A stretch of 64,000 bases of DNA, from the NCBI GenBank assembly GCA_037576195.1, contig CM075102.1, positions 38,994,745-39,058,744 on the forward strand, in the 5' to 3' direction. Both the position numbers and the translations under genes were made by a program. Source of the stretch: Phytoseiulus persimilis. Lineage: Eukaryota > Arthropoda > Arachnida > Mesostigmata > Phytoseiidae. A model generated the notes under the pieces. That model was given only the letters and a program-made list of their open reading frames with translations. It was not told the DNA's origin and made no database searches. Each line of letters starts with the position of its first letter. Positions within the stretch are counted from its first letter, which is position 1. Shown here one piece after another: positions 46,424 to 58,798 of the stretch.

Positions 46424-48104
46424 CTTGCCGACAGATAGTTGGATGAACGAACCGAACCCAACTGCGCAGCGCGCTCCATATGCGTTGGCCATTATTCACC
46501 TTCTCGTCTTGCCGCCGTTGTTGTCGCGGTCGTCGTTGCGTCGTGCTCTTCTCCGTGCATACTGCTCGAATGGATGTGCTCAGCAGGTTCCGAGTTCGGT
46601 TTGAACGTTCTTCAGTCTCGTCTTGATACTGTCAAGCAGACGGCTGAACTCGAGCTCTAAGCGCGGCCCTCGCGGTCGAAGGTTTCAACAACAGCAGGTT
46701 CTGCGTGCACCAGCCTAAACGGCAGTCACAGTTTTCATCGAAGGAAGCGAGTTGCTCTGAGCTGAATACTTTCGTAAGTCCGTGATAGCGGCTCCTCGCG
46801 TCTGTGCCTTACCGTCGCATCACAAAAGATTCACTTCCCTCCAAGGATGTTGCGTAACATTCCTCGGAGCTATTCAGCGTCTTGCCGCTAACGTGCAGGC
46901 CGTTGGAGGCTCTTGTTGGAGTCGCAGCTGCCCTTACTATGCAATCTGGGCGCTAACAATGTATTTTCAAACTAACCGAACTTCATCTGCGAACGTTTCA
47001 AGCAACTCGAATTGAAGGGTAGCATTAGGAATCGAGGGATCCTCCTGGAAACCAGATGAGGATCGCTCCTGAAGATGCTCTTTTTGATCCTTGCTACCTT
47101 ATGGTTCGAATAATCCCGAGATTGTTCTCCTTTGACTGACAGTGAAGCATATTCCTCGTTCAGTATGATCTGGAACCGTAGCTTAGGGTGGGTGCATTCA
47201 TACTTATTCTAAAAACTGGTTCATCAACCGTGTTGATGGACCCTATCGAGATTGCTTGGATTCCCAGAGTCCAATGAGGAGAGTTGATCGCGTCGAAAAT
47301 CTTTGGGAGGCCGTGGTCTGATTGATGGTTTGATATCGAGTCTTCGCGATTCAATCGCAGTGGGTTTCGCCAACGTGAGGCAACCGCGAGAGAACGAGAT
47401 TGACTCCTTCCATATTCCTCTAACCTCCTGCTTCCATCTATCCAATTATTGTTAGCGTTCCTCTTCCCGAGCATGAACGCCGGGGACAAACCGCGGACAA
47501 TGGCCAAGTCCAGCCGGCGCCTCGAGATAGCGTAATTCGTCTTCGATCAATTAATTGATTGCTTACTCGCCCCCTCACGCTTGTTTGACACTCTGCGGCT
47601 GCGGAGGCTTCAACACAAGCGTGACAATCCCGCCAATAGGGAGATGCATGCCGTTCTTTCATTGCCGGAAGACGGATCGACGATGCGTCACCCCGCCAGG
47701 AAGCCTACTTTGACAACGAGCTGAGGTTGCTATCTGGCCTAGCTGCAAGTTCGCAGAGTCCGTTATTTTGGTAATGGCAGTTGCTAGGTGGTCGCGGCGT
47801 CTCCGGGAGTCCCTGGAGGAGAGCGATTGGGGACTGTCTGTCGACTCCCGCTCGGCCGGGGCATCCTAACAGGAATAATCTTAGGTTCGGTCAAGTTTCG
47901 GAAACATCGACGTTAGAGCTCCACGATAAATTCTTTCGATAACGAACGTTCATTCCAAGCGGTCTCTGACCCACTTCGGAAGGCTGGAAGTGCGCCGACC
48001 TGACCAGAATGTTGGATTGAATTGTTGTCATGCCGATGCTGATCTCTGATCTCCGAGCGTGAGCTAAGCGGAAAAAAAACGAACTTCAAGCTGGTTTTCC
48101 CAAA

Positions 48105-48117
48105 CCGCGCCATCTTG
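48105..48117 (-). promoter_or_regulatory. YY1-like motif, CAAGATGGCGCGG on the minus strand
   Basis: The minus strand reads CAAGATGGCGCGG, matching the AAGATGGCG core. There is no TATA box or initiator at a fitting distance, so function is uncertain. Confidence 0.18.
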
Positions 48118-48273
48118 TTAGTGTGCCATATTTCGGGATAGGCAGCCAGCGGATTCTGTCGTTTTATCGTGAGCATGCCCTCAAGATTATGGTTTCAATC
48201 AACGCCGAGCATTACTCGAATACTAGATGAGTTTCTTTTTTTTCTTCACAGATTCAGACAACAGACATCTTCT

Positions 48274-48297
48274 GAGCGACCGAGCGAGCAAGCAGTC
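48274..48297. repeat. Degenerate (GAGC)n tract
   Basis: GAGCGACCGAGCGAGCAAGCAGTC with 4-bp period and changing third and fourth bases. Confidence 0.75.
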
Positions 48298-49745
48298 ATA
48301 TAGCGGAGCCAAGAGACCGACAGACGCGCACGCCTATGTCTTCAGTGCCCAGAACTGGAAGCACTGCATCTCTCAGTGAGACCGTTCCACCCATCTTTTC
48401 ACCCGAGCTTTTTTGCCTGCACAGGAACGATACGCGCGACCGGTTTCTCCTGTTTGCTCCCTACGGGTCGTGTGAGATGAGCAGGATTCCGAGCGAGTCA
48501 CTATGTGAGCACGGAAGAGTGCTAGATCAATTATCTCATCTCATTCTCGATCAGAGTTTCATCCGTCTCGGAGCATTCGATGTCCGAGGGCAGTGATCTG
48601 TTTCAGCGATTTCCAGGTGTTAATGCTGCTGTTGTTGGTCCGCCCGGATCAATACACAGGGTAGTTCTGAGTCTCTTTTCGTGGATTTCATTCGGAAAAT
48701 GCGTTTTCGAGAGAATGTCCCGGTTCGGGAATACCTACGATAGTTAGGGCCCTGTGAACGAGTTTCTGACATATGTGAGGGCAGCTTCGCGAGTCGTCCG
48801 TCTGAAAATGTCTTCGAGCTTCATGCGTGGTACTGACTCAGCCTAAACTTCTTCTTATTCTTGGGAGAAATCACTCCGTGGAATCATAATTCCCGTCATA
48901 CGATGGCAGAACAAGTTAATTGAGATTTGATCGATTCCTCGAGTTCGAGCACGCCTGATCAACCGAAATGGTGAGGATCCCGATTTTCCGGCCCAGATAT
49001 TAACTTCCTAGGGGTCCCAGAATGGAATGTCTGATGGCACTTTCTGCTCAGAAATCGATGATATTACGTGTCAGGTGGTTTTGAGAGGGGGTATACTAGA
49101 AGAAAAGCGGAACTCGGTGAGTTTTTCCTCGATGACGCGTCGCCTCAAGGTGAAATTCGGAAGACCGACTTGGCATTTACCCTGTACATGTGACCCATTG
49201 AAATGATCGTCTCCCTGACGCGGTCAGTGACGCGAATCGTTGAATCCTACTCTCGATCTATCTGTCCCAAACGCTCACTCGATGCCTGCGCGACGGAGTC
49301 GTTTTTTTCTCTCAAGAAGTCTTCCCCAAAAGAACCGGTGCATGCGGTTGGGTGCTCTTGTGGCTAGATGGTAGGCGATTCGTTTTACCGGTCGTACCGG
49401 CAATCTCGTTCGGTAACCACTCGATGGCCGTTCGTTTTCAACAGCGAAGCGAGCTAATGACGTCGCGAACCATTTGGGTTTCACTGACAGTCGGAAATAA
49501 TTCAGAGGACACGCCACATCCTCTCGGTTCTCTGATCCGGCTAAAACGTACTCGTTTTTTTCCAAACCATCTCCAAGAGAAAACGAGTGACTCTTGGAGG
49601 AAAATGGAAGGAAAAGCCATGAGCAGAACCCACTGATGGGTTAACCGCGTCAGAGAATACTCGTGACCAACTAAGAACGAGCGGTAAAAAATATCGGGGA
49701 AACACGGACAAACAGATAAACCAGCAGCCGGACACACAACGTAGA

Positions 49746-50165
49746 ATGAAGAAATTAAGATTAAACTCCGGCCGAGAGAAAAATGACATGAGGCGAAGAA
49801 GGAAACTCACACCGGCGTCGTCGTCGTTCATGTTGGCCGTTTGCTTAGCTTGGATGGGTCCCACAGTTTATCAAGACGTTTCCGTTACTAATCAGCTCCG
49901 TCCGAAAGTTTACTCGCTGTTGTGCTACATGAAATGTTTAATCCGTTGGACATTAGTTTTTCTCGACTGCACTGGCAGGCAACTCCGTAAGAGTTTTCCG
50001 GAAAGAGGTTTGGTCTCTCAGCAAATGAGATTGACCTCCAACGAGGAGATCGACTCTATGATTGAGCATGGAAGTCAAGAACGAATCTCCGGTGTCAAGA
50101 GAATGTTCAAGTCACGAACACCACGTTGTCGGATCCGCCAGAACCTTACCTCCGTCGATCCGTAA
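49746..50165 (+). CDS. Hypothetical 139-codon frame
   Basis: ATG-started plus-strand frame beginning MKKLRLNSGREKNDMRRRRK and ending NLTSVDP before TAA. It has a basic N-terminus, a moderately hydrophobic stretch around residues 28-40 (SFMLAVCLAWMGP) and a second one near residues 57-73 (LLCYMKCLIRWTLVFLD), then a charged tail with SNEEIDSMIEHGSQERIS. Two hydrophobic segments could be membrane helices. No family is recognised. The complementary strand also holds frames of about 100 codons, so chance is a serious alternative. Confidence 0.18.
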   Translation: MKKLRLNSGREKNDMRRRRKLTPASSSFMLAVCLAWMGPTVYQDVSVTNQLRPKVYSLLCYMKCLIRWTLVFLDCTGRQLRKSFPERGLVSQQMRLTSNEEIDSMIEHGSQERISGVKRMFKSRTPRCRIRQNLTSVDP

Positions 50166-51101
50166 ACAGTAGCGCTTTCCCCAGAGTGCTGCCTCGTATA
50201 GATCGACACGTCTGTCATCAATCCATTGACTTACCTGAGCATCAACTCCGACTTTCATCGATCTTCTCTTACTTCATTCTCATTTCCATGATAATGCTAA
50301 CTATTCGAAGCAGAGAAGGGGACCACTGCCCGGAGTGCTAGCTGTGGGAAGCTGAACGAAAAAGGAGACAAGTTTAATATGCTTCTAATAGCCGCATTAC
50401 TCTCAATAATTGGTTAGGAGTGACGCAAGAATTTAAAAGCCATCCGACAAGCTAACGGAGCGTGACTGCTCGTTCGAACGAGGCGGTTATGAAGTCAATT
50501 TTTCTCTCGGCTTCCGAATCGAACAAAGTCTAAAAATTTAAACAGCAATCTTTCATTCCAGACGACGAACGTGAGACTCGAGCTGCTGCTCCAGGTGAGA
50601 CCGTTGAGCGAGACTCAGTGTGCCGAGGCGCCGAATGAGTCGGAGAGATTTTCAGAAAAGGGCCCACGTTGTTGGAGGAAGGGGACGGACGGCTGATCAC
50701 GGAGCAGATCATCCAGACGAGCTCTATGCCGGGCTCCGAAAGCACAATGAAATCGCGATTCCGTGCTCGTCGATGTGTCTTTTCACATCTCGGAACGAGG
50801 GTAGCTGATGAGTGCTGAAGATCGTCAACACGGTTGATTATTTGAAGCAACGTTCACACAAGAAGGAGTCTTCCCAATTCGGGATGAATTCATATGTCCA
50901 AATCCAACCATGAGATATAGAACGAAGCTCCTTCAGTTGGCCCTCCTGACCAACAGGACCGTTAGCAGCGTCATATGCTGAGTTCAAACTGCTAAACGGC
51001 TCCCGAAGTATCGTGTGAATGATTCACATAAAGCTATCGGAGAGCGTCCACAGATTTGCGACCAGCCGGATAATGATGTCAGAATAATTATTGTTTGATT
51101 T

Positions 51102-51320
51102 ATGAGAATAGTTAACGCTCCGAGCGGAGAGCCGAATAAAACAAACAGGGAAAACTACGTTCAGATGGCCGAAGTGTTATTGCTGAGCCAACCCGGAGTG
51201 AACGTTCCCATTCCAACGATTCTCTCTCAAGCTGCGAATCAAGCTCACTCGAACGGCGAGCCGTACGCAGCCGGAGCGAGAGCGCAGCGACCGGAGAAGA
51301 CGACTACCGAAAGGAATTGA
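51102..51320 (+). CDS. Hypothetical 72-codon frame, with same-frame open sequence upstream
   Basis: ATG-started plus-strand frame MRIVNAPSGEPNKTNRENY ... EKTTTERN, with balanced composition unlike the Ser/Arg-rich chance frames nearby. The same reading frame is nearly open upstream from about 50838, with only two stops in some 85 codons, including RYRTKLLQLALLTNRTVSS. That pattern fits a decaying gene or a short exon, or chance. No domain, signal peptide or family is recognised. Confidence 0.15.
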   Translation: MRIVNAPSGEPNKTNRENYVQMAEVLLLSQPGVNVPIPTILSQAANQAHSNGEPYAAGARAQRPEKTTTERN

Positions 51321-54300
51321 GGAGAAGAGAAAAGTACTCAGAAATTATACTCCGCGATTGCTTGTGAGATGACAATGCAGTAATTGTTGCCGGACTTGCG
51401 TGACAATGATGAAGTCATTACTGATGTCAACGTCAGGTGTCCCATGACACTGAATTGACAGTACCCGACGGAACCCATTCCATTTTCCAGAAAGTCCATA
51501 AGCTCCTCTGGAAAGCGCAACTGTCTCGTGCGTTCGCCTTTGTGAAATTCTGCCTGTCTCATAATTTCGCGGGATCCGGTGCTGTGTATGATTGACGCTG
51601 ATGATGAGACCTCGTGTCGCGGAACACTGCTGTTCGGAGAGTCGCGTCCTGAAGAAGCGAATCGAAAAGCATTCCTGACTTTGTTCACAGCTTCGGTTAG
51701 ATCGTCTCCGAGTTATTTCCGACCCCGGAGGTCAAGCAAACCGCTTCACAGATGGGATAGCTCCTCGACCTGAACTCCGCGACGAGTCGATGGCACTAGA
51801 CTTCAGGCTCGTCAAGGACGCGACCGACGGGACGCGCGGTTCTGTGAGATGATCGCTGTGAGCACATTGTTTTCGTTTCGAAGCCGAACGAACGGCAGGT
51901 TGCGAACGAGTTCGTCGTGAGCCAGTCGTTAGCAGCGGCGTGATGGTACACTGATACCACAAGATCAGAAGGCCGTGGAGTCGTTGGCAAAATGGAGACG
52001 TCATTGTGCAAATGCACGATGGACATCGATAACGATTGCGAAAATGACAACACCGACGAGGAGGGATGTCGGCCATATCAAGATGTTCACGAATAGATTT
52101 CGCGTCCTGAGCGTTTAAGTATTCACGCTTCTCCGCGTGACGAGCTTTCTATGCTGAGCATGCCGAATATTCAGCTTATGTCCGGAATTCGAGAGTTGGG
52201 CTCCAAGTCGATCACGCAGGAACAAGTGCAACGAACCAAGAGCCGCACTTGAAGACGACATGCTTCCAAACAGAAGTCATCGTGCTTCGGTCTTGTTCGG
52301 TCGCTTTTGTTGCTGGTCTGCTCCTGGGAGTGGATTGATGCGACAACGACGGCTTCATCGTCACCTAATGACTCCATCATAGCCGGCCAGCCGAGCGACC
52401 GGTCAGCAAGCGAACGCGCAGAACAGCATCTCACGACAGCGGCGAGTATTTCACCGTTTAGGAGAAACTCGTCTTTCCGTGCCGTCGGCCATGATGATGA
52501 TGACTGGCCGTGTTCAACGGTTCCTGCGCTCACTGCAGATTGTTCCTCTGTCGGTCTGTCGGCCCGCGTTTCTGTTGCTGCGGCTAACTGGCTGGTTGTG
52601 ATAGCTAGATGAGCAGAGCATCCAATGACCTCTTTAGCTTGTTGACCGGCATTGCGCCAAGGTAGTGATGATTCTTCCGCTGATCCGCACTCGTCCAGAA
52701 ATAACGCTATGCATTTCCTGAAGACGTTGGTGATCTCTTTCAGGGAACCAAAAAATTTCGAATCCTGTGGAACGAGAAACGATCGAAATTCGATTCTATC
52801 CGGGCTCTCTGATCAACGGAGACTTCGTCCCATTCATGGAGCCGTTCCTTCATCCACTCTGATGTCTCTCCGTCGCTTTCTTGGACCATGGGTCTCCGAA
52901 ATCGCTATCTTATCGTCGCTCATTGGATTTGCTGTGGAAGTCGATTTTTATGACGGCGATGGTGACACCGGTTGTTCGGTATTCAGCCCTCATAAAATCC
53001 AGTAATTGAGAGTAATTTAAATATTGTCGGCGTGTGCTTTATGACGACGATTTCAGGTCGTCGAGCCAGTTCGATTCACGTGGATTCTTTCGGTGGACTC
53101 CCGGGTTCACGCGCCGACGGCTAGCGGTTCTGGACGGGTAGCATCCGGACTCTTGTCTGGCGCACGTTCCTCATCAGCTGAGGAAACTCGAATTTCCGTT
53201 TCTTGGAATTGAGATCGAGCGAGCTCTCTTGTCCGAAGGAGCGATTCTCCTTGGAGGAACGACATCTTTCGCATTGAGCTCCGCTGTTGAGTGTGTCTTC
53301 TCGGGCAAGCCATCGAAGAGAGAAGTTATACTCGTAGATCGATCGTGTGACACTGACGTGATGTCCGCTGGACTTCTCAATCACTCGTTCTACCCCAAGA
53401 CTGGGCCAGCCTTTCGGAATTCTTCTTGGTTCCACCATTTAATGAATGCGAGTCCCCGGAGGAAGCGAGAAAGTACCCCAGATTTTGAAGCAGTCGAATT
53501 CCGCTTCGAGATACCGTTGACCGAGCTCGCTCATGGCGAAGCGACCTTGTCACGAATACGTTCTCGCGAATGTCCCGAAGTCATGTGACGTCCCTGGACA
53601 CGCGCGAAGCGAGATGTTATGGGAGGACAGAATAAGATTTGTTTTGCATAGTGGATATTGTCAGAACTATGAGAGTTCCGTGATGCCGTTTGATGTCATG
53701 CTCCATTCGGTCCTCTCTCGTTGGGTCCGTGTTCTTTCTCGTTCGGGAGAAGAGTCAGTTTTTTGATGAGCTCTGATGCAAATAGATTGCTGGCCCTCAT
53801 AGAAATAACGGAACACTCAACAATGTGATGTAAGATGCGTTCCGGCCTCTCATGAGCGAGCTAATTCGCATTTAGCTCCGCCGTATTTCCACAAAGGCAC
53901 GGAATATTATATTTATCAAGAACAGCCGAATCGCTCTCGGCCGAAGCACCAGCGACGACGGGCCGATGGGCTCCAAGCGGCGAAAGAAACGAGGAGAGAT
54001 CATCGGGGAAAGACCGCGAGAGGCGATGGCGGGTGGCAACGGACTGAACGTTGAAAGCATAAAAATTCGATCAGGTTTCTTCTGATAGAATTAATGGCCG
54101 ACGATACACATCATAGCTAGTGTGTGTCGTCGGACGACTCCGATGACGCCGTCTCGTGACTCCTGACTCGGCGTTATTTTTCCAGCTCATGATTTGATTG
54201 TGGGATCGTTGTGCTCAAGTTGTATGCTCGTCCGGAGCACTCTTAGCCGACGGGACGGAACTCACAGTCAGCGGTATCGAGGGATAGACGGAGGGACGAC

Positions 54301-54937
54301 CGCTGTGGTACGACAGGTCCTGCCTCGAAATTGTCTTCGGACCTCCCAGAAACCCCAAATTTTGTATCAATCGACCAACAGAAGCTCACGAGCGCCGGTA
54401 TCACTTGACCTTGATCACCGATACTCGTAATTCGCTTAGCTCTACCATCAGTCTGTTGATTCAGTGAGGATTCGCCCACTGTCGACTGATCCAGTTTGTG
54501 ACGTTCCGACTCCACGTGGATATTCACCGCTGAATTTATCGTGATTTCGAGCGGCTGGTCGGGGAAACCAGGTGCTTGTCGCAGCCTCCAGCTGGATAGA
54601 TTTCCAGGAAGAACGGGCCATGGAGTTTTCTCTTTGCAGAAATCAAAAGGAGCCACCACCTGAAGGATTTAAGAGGCCTGTTCGTAGCTCCTGAAGTTCA
54701 CGCAGCAAGCATCCGAAAGTTCGAAGAAGCCTGACGGACGCGCGAACAGCGAATTCGTGTTTGCCCCTGACAGGATGGAACGAATTCGCTTCTCCAGGTG
54801 CCAGTCAAACTTCCGTCGAAAAATATGTGGGAATATTGGCGGTGGATTCCCCGCTCTTTTCGTTTCTGATCCTGCTCCCATTGAAACATGTTCCATGATA
54901 CCCTGAGAAGCATAGATTTTCTTCCATCATCCTCCTA
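51321..54937. other. No recognisable gene
   Basis: Frames up to 138 codons (54659-54243 minus) without motifs. Overlapping 116-codon minus (51688-51338) and 119-codon plus (53229-53588) frames were inspected and not recognised. Confidence 0.55.
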
Positions 54938-55768
54938 ATGGCTCACTTCATGGGAGATTTGACAACGCAGATTCACTCACATCGATTCCAGTCAGAATAC
55001 AGGTCTCGTCCAATGACGAGCTCGATCGCTCAGTCGGAATCCAATCGCAATGAGTCTCCAGTTTGTTGGATAACTGTGTCCGAAGCGGCGTCATCACCGA
55101 GACTGCCATCAACGCAACAAAGTAAAGTCTTGCTCTTCGGCTCTCGCGAGCCTCTGGTCTGCCTCTCGGAGCACTCTTGTCTCTCTCTTGAACGCCTTCG
55201 CCTCTTGTATGGTGCCGGGCTTGCCCTTCCCGCCCTCCTGATCCCCTCTTGGTCCTCCCTGAAAGCTCCCTTCCCCAGAACCCTTTTGCCATCATGGATC
55301 CGTCCTCTGGTGTGTCCTGGCCGCGGATCGAGCAACTTTTCCTTCAAAAGACGACACTTCGTCCTTTGCTTCGCGCTCTGGGTCTTTTCATTGCGAGGGC
55401 TCGGGAAGCGCGCATCGCTCGGGACTGATTCGTCTTTTCCGTTTGATTTCTTCTTCCACTCTTTCAAATTAGCCACCAGCAGTTGTTCCGATCCACTGTT
55501 GCGGGTAATTTTCCGCTTCTTCGGTATGTCGGCGGTGTTCGCTCGAATCTTCCTTCCCTCGAGTTCGATTGAAGAATTCACCCATTTCAGTGACCAAGCC
55601 TGCAGGCTGACACGAATGCTCCCCAGATTCTCGAAGGGTGGAGTACGCGGAGACGATTCGCATACCACGCACAGCCTTTCGCGACACCGCACAGCTAACG
55701 TTCGCGGCTATATCTATTCCACCCACCGGCTCGAGAACATTAGGGGTTCAAGTAGACATATACCCTAG
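54938..55768 (+). CDS. 276-codon open frame with a long antisense frame; coding strand undecided
   Basis: ATG-started plus-strand frame, open about 290 codons from the preceding stop near 54897, longer than the roughly 180 expected by chance. Its product is rich in Ser, Leu, Phe and Arg and has no recognised domain. The opposite strand is open from 55692 to 55030 (about 220 codons) and encodes a Lys/Arg/Glu-rich product with DIPKKRKITRNSGSEQ and YKRRRRSRERQE; it has no internal Met, which argues against a complete gene. A third frame (55726-55469, minus) also looks protein-like. Real coding on one strand can keep the other open; purine/pyrimidine strand bias can do the same without a gene. 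Confidence 0.18.
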   Translation: MAHFMGDLTTQIHSHRFQSEYRSRPMTSSIAQSESNRNESPVCWITVSEAASSPRLPSTQQSKVLLFGSREPLVCLSEHSCLSLERLRLLYGAGLALPALLIPSWSSLKAPFPRTLLPSWIRPLVCPGRGSSNFSFKRRHFVLCFALWVFSLRGLGKRASLGTDSSFPFDFFFHSFKLATSSCSDPLLRVIFRFFGMSAVFARIFLPSSSIEEFTHFSDQACRLTRMLPRFSKGGVRGDDSHTTHSLSRHRTANVRGYIYSTHRLENIRGSSRHIP

Positions 55769-56595
55769 ATGCTAACAGAGAATTCTGAGGGTTATGAGAG
55801 CGCTCTTGGGGCAACCGGTGCATTTGGTCGGAGCGTGCGTCGAGGGGACCGACCGAGAGCCACAGATGAGGGCAAGAATTGAGATGGAACCGAGAGTCGC
55901 GAGTTCCCAGGCGAGGTGGGCGCGGGCGAGAAGGGTGCAAGTTCCGCGGCTATTCATGGGAGATGTGAGCGGCTGGCAACGGGAGGGTACACCATTAGCT
56001 CTCATCTCACGGCAACCGGGTCGACTCATGAACTTTCATTGTCTTTCGACTCTCTGAGGTTGGAGGCTGAAGCGTTCGTAGATCTGCGTAGAAGAGCGAG
56101 AACGGTGCGTGCATCTCCCGGCCCCCACCTCCTCGTTCTCGAGGACGCGAAAGTGTTGACACGGCCTGCAAGAGCTCCTTATCGGAACGACGCCGCTTCA
56201 ACAACGTTTCATCGCTTCCACTTTCCCGAACCTCGCACTTTCTACAGGGCTCACTCGCACGACCTCATCGCTCACGGATCCTGGAGCACAGTTGTCTCAT
56301 TGTCGCCGGGTTGCGCCGCTCGTCCTCCTGACGCCTTCTCTTGATTCTTGCTCACTTCTCGTCCGACGGGGAGATCCGGCGGGACAGGAGAAGCGAGATC
56401 GACCTGCTGAAAAAGAAAAGCTGCTACGCGTGATAATTCCAATCTGAGTTCAAAAATCCCTCCGCCAGCCAGCAAGTAACGAGGAAAGATTTAAACTCGT
56501 CGAAACACCAGGCTTCCTCCGTAATGAGGGGGCGCGATCCCAACCGACCGAGCCGGAGTTTGGAGTTTCAGCGATTGCTGACTCATCGCAGAGCC

Positions 56596-56670
56596 CATCA
56601 TCATCACCCCCATCATCAACCTCAACCTCATTGTCGGGCCACCGTCCTCGTTGTCGTCGTCGTCATCATC
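56596..56670. repeat. Trinucleotide-rich segment, (CAT)n and (GTC)4(ATC)2
   Basis: CATCATCATCACC, then CATCATCAACCTC, then GTCGTCGTCGTCATCATC at 56653-56670. It gives the Asp-run of the overlapping 148-codon minus-strand frame (56937-56491), which is therefore suspect. Confidence 0.75.
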
Positions 56671-57167
56671 AGATCGTGAAGAAACTCTCCTTTCCTCGCC
56701 GCTCGTCTCTCGGCCTTTGAAATAAGTCGCCGCGTCAGTATCTGCTGTTTCCGGGATGTCTCGCTGAATCGACGACGAGCCCCTGCTCAAAAATGTGAAC
56801 GTTGAGTGTTCGTATCTTATCCGCGATCCTGAAACGAGAATCTGACCAACGTGCGTGAAATCAGAGTGCCACGTCATCCAAGCAATTCTCCCGGTGAACC
56901 ATGATTGGATTTTTTTTCTAACCGCATCTCCTTCCACGCGCTCGAATGTTGCCCTTGAGGTTTGTGATTACCGTCGAGTCTCGCGGGGAGATGGACGCAT
57001 AAGATAAAGAACTTCTCCATGAAACTCCCCGAGTTTCTCTCAGTATGCCTCGCCGCGGCATACGGAAGGCAATCACGGCGCGCGGTTTTCGGCGCCAACC
57101 GCGGCTCAGGGTCTCGGGAACATCTCCAGGATTCGTGGTGCAAAATTTTCGGTTCGCAGTGAGACGA

Positions 57168-57426
57168 TCAGAAAAGGACCGGATGATGTGTGCGGGATCT
57201 TCGGAAAGCGTTGGACAATGCTTTCGGCTCCTCAGCTCGTTGATGAGTTACGCGAACAGGGATCTTTGCGCAGTGGGCCCACATACCGGAAACCGTCAAT
57301 CGTAAAACCGCACAAATATTTGTTCTTGGCAACTGGTCCGAGCCTTGAAGGGTCTTTAGCACATGATAAGTCTGAAAGTATGTCCCAAAAGTTGCTATGC
57401 TGATATTTTGGAAGATTCTCGTCCAT
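57168..57426 (-). pseudogene. Integrase core-like fragments in two overlapping frames
   Basis: Two minus-strand frames overlap here. One (57426-57232) carries GFRYVGPL at 57294-57271, resembling the first catalytic-Asp motif G-[IV]-D-Y-x-G-P of BEL/Pao and related integrases, with Asp changed to Arg. The other (57362-57168) carries KALSNAFRRS then PVLF just before its stop, resembling the AFRRF...P stretch leading to the second catalytic Asp (SDN), which is not preserved. Loss of both acidic residues and the frame change make an active integrase impossible. The segment continues the 57-59 kb relic. Confidence 0.33.
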
Positions 57427-57443
57427 CAGAGAAAGCCTCAGAG

Positions 57444-57731
57444 TCAGACAATATTAGGCATGTTGTGTTCTCCGAGCCCGGCACAAGTCAACTCGATACA
57501 TTCGTTGAACCCAATCTTGCTCAGATTTTCCCGCAGATCTGGGCTCCTTGCCACGGATGCAGAGAGTGATTTAAAGAAATGTCTGGGGTTCTTGAGGAAA
57601 ACGTTGAAGACGCTCGGTGTGTCCCGTGCAGTCACCGGAAGGCCATCCTCCGGTGCTATCTCTACATTTGAAATGCGTCCTTTTCTGACTGATATATAGC
57701 CTAATTTCAAACGAGTCATAAAACACCTCAC
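57444..57731 (-). pseudogene. Pol fragment, pre-integrase-like
   Basis: Minus-strand frame of 95 codons. The middle contains KNPRHFFKSLS and the end FNECIELTCAGLGEHN. I first considered a Ty3/Gypsy RT thumb (LGYIS, then FL, then FF). The BEL/Pao reading fits the neighbours better, because an integrase-like GFRYVGPL lies about 65 codons downstream and RT-like pieces lie upstream on the same strand. The frame ends in two nearby stops; the adjacent frame stays open for about 25 codons past that point, suggesting another frameshift. Confidence 0.28.
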
Positions 57732-58798
57732 TCTCGTGAGGATCCACCGCGCGCAGTGTATTGGGAGAGCTATGCTTTGAGGATGAATTTATGCTTCGTC
57801 ATTGTAGTAATCTGGCACACTCACGTACCGGTACATGCACACCGATCAAGGCCGCCGAATTTCAACCTCTCATCAGAGAGACAACCTCGCGGTTGGGAGT
57901 GTGGGTCTCGTCCAATTGAAGGGGAACAATATCGAGGGAGCAACGGTATTCCTCCCGACGTGATCCACGCAATCATATACCGAGATGACATCCTCAGCAT
58001 GGTGCTGGCGCCAGATTCCCCCCGAACTTTCTCGAGAAGCATTGAGCGAAAAAATATTCGCCTTGGATCCAGTGCTCAGGCACACTAGAAGCCGCTCTGC
58101 AGCTCTCCCGAACGAGCGCGGGCACGCTGAGTGAACATACAATGTTGTCAAACACTGCAGGACAACTGAATCATGGGGACTTACAGTCGGGGCGGCTGTC
58201 AACGGAGTCTTCTGGGTGTCGGACGGACTGGAAAAAAAATTTCTGACTGGTTCCGAGACTGAATTAGTCCTATCAAGGTCCACGCCTTAGAGTTTACCCT
58301 GACAAGGGTGGGCGGGTTGGCCCTGTGGTCGATCCGCTGGTTGGCAGGCAAGCTTGGAGAGGCTTTTGACTCAGTGGTCCTTGGGATGGTCGCTTGGGGA
58401 GCTTTTCGAGCGACTTTTTGCTTGCTATTTCCTGCCGTTTCCTTCGTCTCATTTTGCCCCCATATGGCTCCAGTGCTCCCACCTCCTTCCACCTGCTCTT
58501 CTCGAAGAGGTCAGACGCCAGCACGAACAAACGATAAGCCTCTTCCCGCTTCCAGGTCTTGTTTGCCGTGTTGCCTTCGTGGTGCCCCCTGTGGTGTGCC
58601 CGTCAGGTGTAGCCCTTCGAGGAGTTTCAAAGGACTCCAATTGAATTGAAACGGAGGAAAACACGGAAAGAGTCCAGTTTGCACTCAACAACGATGAACA
58701 CGCCAGCATCCGGCAGTGTCGTCGACCCTCAAGAAAGCGTATGGAGACGCTCGCTTCTGAGGCACCCTCTGATGTTCAAAAGTATACAATAATGGAGC

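Larger units (their letters stand above)
45846..49745. other. No recognisable gene downstream of the candidate promoter
   Basis: The sequence after the TATA-initiator pair has only short frames for about 1 kb (64 codons at 46019-46213 plus). 48.6-49.27 kb has no frame of 60 codons. A 115-codon minus frame at 47160-47507 is unrecognised. Confidence 0.55.

Noticed and set aside
56491-56937. 148-codon minus-strand frame with an Asp run
   Set aside because: The Asp run is a translated (GTC)n/(ATC)n repeat and the frame has no ATG start.
57444-57731. Reading this frame as a Ty3/Gypsy reverse-transcriptase thumb region
   Set aside because: LGYIS, FL and FF fit loosely, but no YLDD-type palm lies upstream in any frame and the neighbours fit BEL/Pao order better.
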